DNA of 64,000 nt from Brienomyrus brachyistius (Eukaryota; Chordata; Actinopteri; Osteoglossiformes; Mormyridae): positions 5,944,494-6,008,493 of the forward strand of contig NC_064538.1 of assembly GCF_023856365.1 (NCBI RefSeq), written 5' to 3'. Positions 62,553 to 64,000 of this stretch are shown here, one piece after another (position 1 is the stretch's first letter; each line of letters begins with the position of its first letter). A program made the translations under genes and the position numbers. The notes under the pieces are model-generated. The model had not been told where the DNA came from, made no database searches, and saw nothing but the letters and a program-made list of their open reading frames with translations.

Positions 62553-62713
62553 CGATGTTTCTCAAGCCCCCACCCGGATAGTCCACGTTTTTGTTCCCTT
62601 CCTCAGCACCTGTACTTCACCATGCATTCCATGTTCTTCATTGGGTGAGAGCTGGGAGGGAACACAATATTGATTGTGTGGGGACTCCCCGAGGACTGAG
62701 TTGAGAAACACTG
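62553..62713. mobile_element. Fold-back MITE, copy C
   Basis: The left end cgatgtttctcaag and right end cttgag-like ttgagaaacactgcg are inverted complements. gtccacgtttttgttccc pairs with gggaacacaatattg and ggggactccccgagg. It is the same family as 10167 and 41651. Confidence 0.65.
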
Positions 62714-63364
62714 CGTTAGTGTCTATATGTCTTTCAGGACGTGAGCCTTTTTTAGCCCCTTTTGCGGCCTGTCTCTCTTGCTGATGCCAGTGGCTGTTGA
62801 AGCAGCCAATAAGATGGTACCAGTGACTGAGACCGGATCTGTGCCCCGCCTCCAAAACTGCCCGTGGTCCGTCAGCCGGCCGGGGATCTCTGACTGACAG
62901 CTAAATCGGCACTGCACGCATCAGCGCGCTTTCGATCTGGCAGGTCTCCGCAGTAATTCCATTGCCGCACCGTAAATCTCGTTTTGCTCTCTCTCCTCGC
63001 TGTGCTCGCCACGACTGTTTTTGTCACATGATGCGGGACGCGTAGCTAGTCAGGGGCCTCGTCATGTGTCCCTGCTCTGAGCTGGGGGGGGTGGTCCTGG
63101 AGCAGTCCAAAGGATAATGGGTAGGCAATGTCAACGGCACACTTTTCCCAGTGTCTTTGGTACGCCCCCCCTCCCCATGTAGGGCTAACAAGTTGGTGGG
63201 GGGGGGGCACACTCTCACTCATTGACCTTATTGCCAGATTCTCTTAATCTGATTCGCTGTCTTCCTGATTCCAATGATCAGCTAAACGATTCTGTGCATT
63301 TGCATGACTTGGTTCCACTCATAAGATGAAACATTTATTAAGGCTAAACAATGGCTCTGTTTTC

Positions 63365-63590
63365 TGGGGGGCGGCGCAGAGGGTTGCCACACTGTGCCTG
63401 CGATCCAGAGGTCACCCATTGAAATCCCCCGGTCAGCAGAGTGGTTTTACTCTTGGGCTCTGAGCTCGGCCCTTACACCCCCCCCCCCCCCCCCCCCCCA
63501 ATTGCTCCAGGAGCTGTCTGACCTTCCTTTCTGAATTGTACGTCACTTTGGATAAAAGCGTCTGAAATGTTATTGTGCTTTAAGGTTTTT
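63365..63590 (+). mobile_element. tRNA-derived SINE, gctttggat-tail family
   Basis: The head is ggcggcgcagagggttgcca (A box) with ggtcacccattgaaatccc (B box). The tail is tgtacgtcactttggataaa then agcgtctgaaatg, which is characteristic of a widespread fish SINE. A 22-base C run at 63478-63499 interrupts the body. Confidence 0.8.
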
Positions 63591-63838
63591 GCTTTAAACA
63601 GCTTGGACCGCATATGGTTTCCATATTATGAAAAAGGTAATTCTGCCTCTCAGAGCAATTAAATGCATTCAGTACAAATTAAATGCATTTTCCAACGTGG
63701 AGGAGAACGGGCACCCCCCCCCCCCGCCCAGCATACCCCTATCCGGCATGCCCACGCACGGGGAGCTGCAATGTAACAGTGGCACCATTTAACGAGCAGC
63801 ACTAGTCTCCCCTCCGGCTGCCTTTTCTCTGTTAGGCC

Positions 63839-64000
63839 CAGGAGCATATATAGGGATGAAATCACAGGGGTAGCTGGAAGCTGATTGGCCCCCTTTTCTG
63901 TCACTCACCGATTCAAAACATATCATTGGCTAATAATAAGGCTGGCCCCTCTGTACGAGTTGTGGCCTTTTTATGCCTTAAAAAATCCTATAATCACCCC
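63839..64000 (-). mobile_element. CAGGGGC-type MITE, copy 10
   Basis: On the + strand it starts CAGGAGCATATATAGGG, then ggtagctggaagctgattgg, tgtcactcaccgattcaaaa, atatcattggctaataataa, ctggcccctctgtacgag and ccttaaaaaatcctataatc. The final bases lead toward an inverted copy of the start, so the element is nearly complete and is cut by the window edge. Confidence 0.8.

Larger units (their letters stand above)
61412..64000 (+). other. plxna2 intron, continuing past the window
   Basis: This begins at donor gtgagtc. No further exon is recognised. Contents are two CAGGGGC-type MITEs, a fold-back MITE, a SINE and several poly-C runs. Intervals 61420-61980 and 62720-63360 show no recognisable feature. 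Confidence 0.75.

Overview
This is nuclear DNA of a ray-finned fish, probably a teleost. Evidence for a vertebrate is a plexin-A receptor gene with large introns and canonical GT-AG splice sites. Evidence for a fish is the dense population of tRNA-derived SINEs, LINE-type tails with catcc repeats, short inverted-repeat elements and long (TG)n arrays. I see no bacterial, viral or organellar gene.

One gene is supported: the 5' part of plxna2 (plexin A2) on the + strand. The large first coding exon (ATG 10618, donor after 11826, acceptor before 10479) encodes the signal peptide and most of the Sema domain. A second visible exon (46414-46548) encodes the end of the Sema propeller. A third (61311-61411) encodes the last Sema residues and the start of the first PSI domain. 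All three read in the correct register. A conserved exon of about 60 codons expected between the first two was not found by eye. A 500-base run of N (18769-19268) lies in that intron and is the simplest place for it. The gene continues past the right edge.

Layout: 1-10478 is 5' intron or upstream DNA with old transposon pieces; 10479-11826 is the first coding exon; 11827-46413 is a 34.6-kb intron holding the gap, a decayed partial copy of the first coding exon (about 13525-13654), SINEs, short inverted-repeat elements and minisatellites; 46414-46548 is an exon; 46549-61310 is a 14.8-kb intron with a 46-bp minisatellite and a twice-occurring 45-bp AT-rich element; 61311-61411 is an exon; the rest is intron.

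Repeats fall into recurring families. The main one is a ~160-bp element with CAGGGGC-type ends, seen ten times and carrying CCAAT boxes. Others are a ~150-bp fold-back element (three copies), two or more tRNA-headed SINE families, a tail family ending in catcc repeats, and an element bounded by (TG)n arrays. Poly(G)/poly(C) runs are unusually frequent, and four measure exactly 22 bases. I found no new multi-gene system. The most informative observations are the intronic pseudo-exon, the duplicated 45-bp element, the CCAAT-bearing MITE family and the missing exon.
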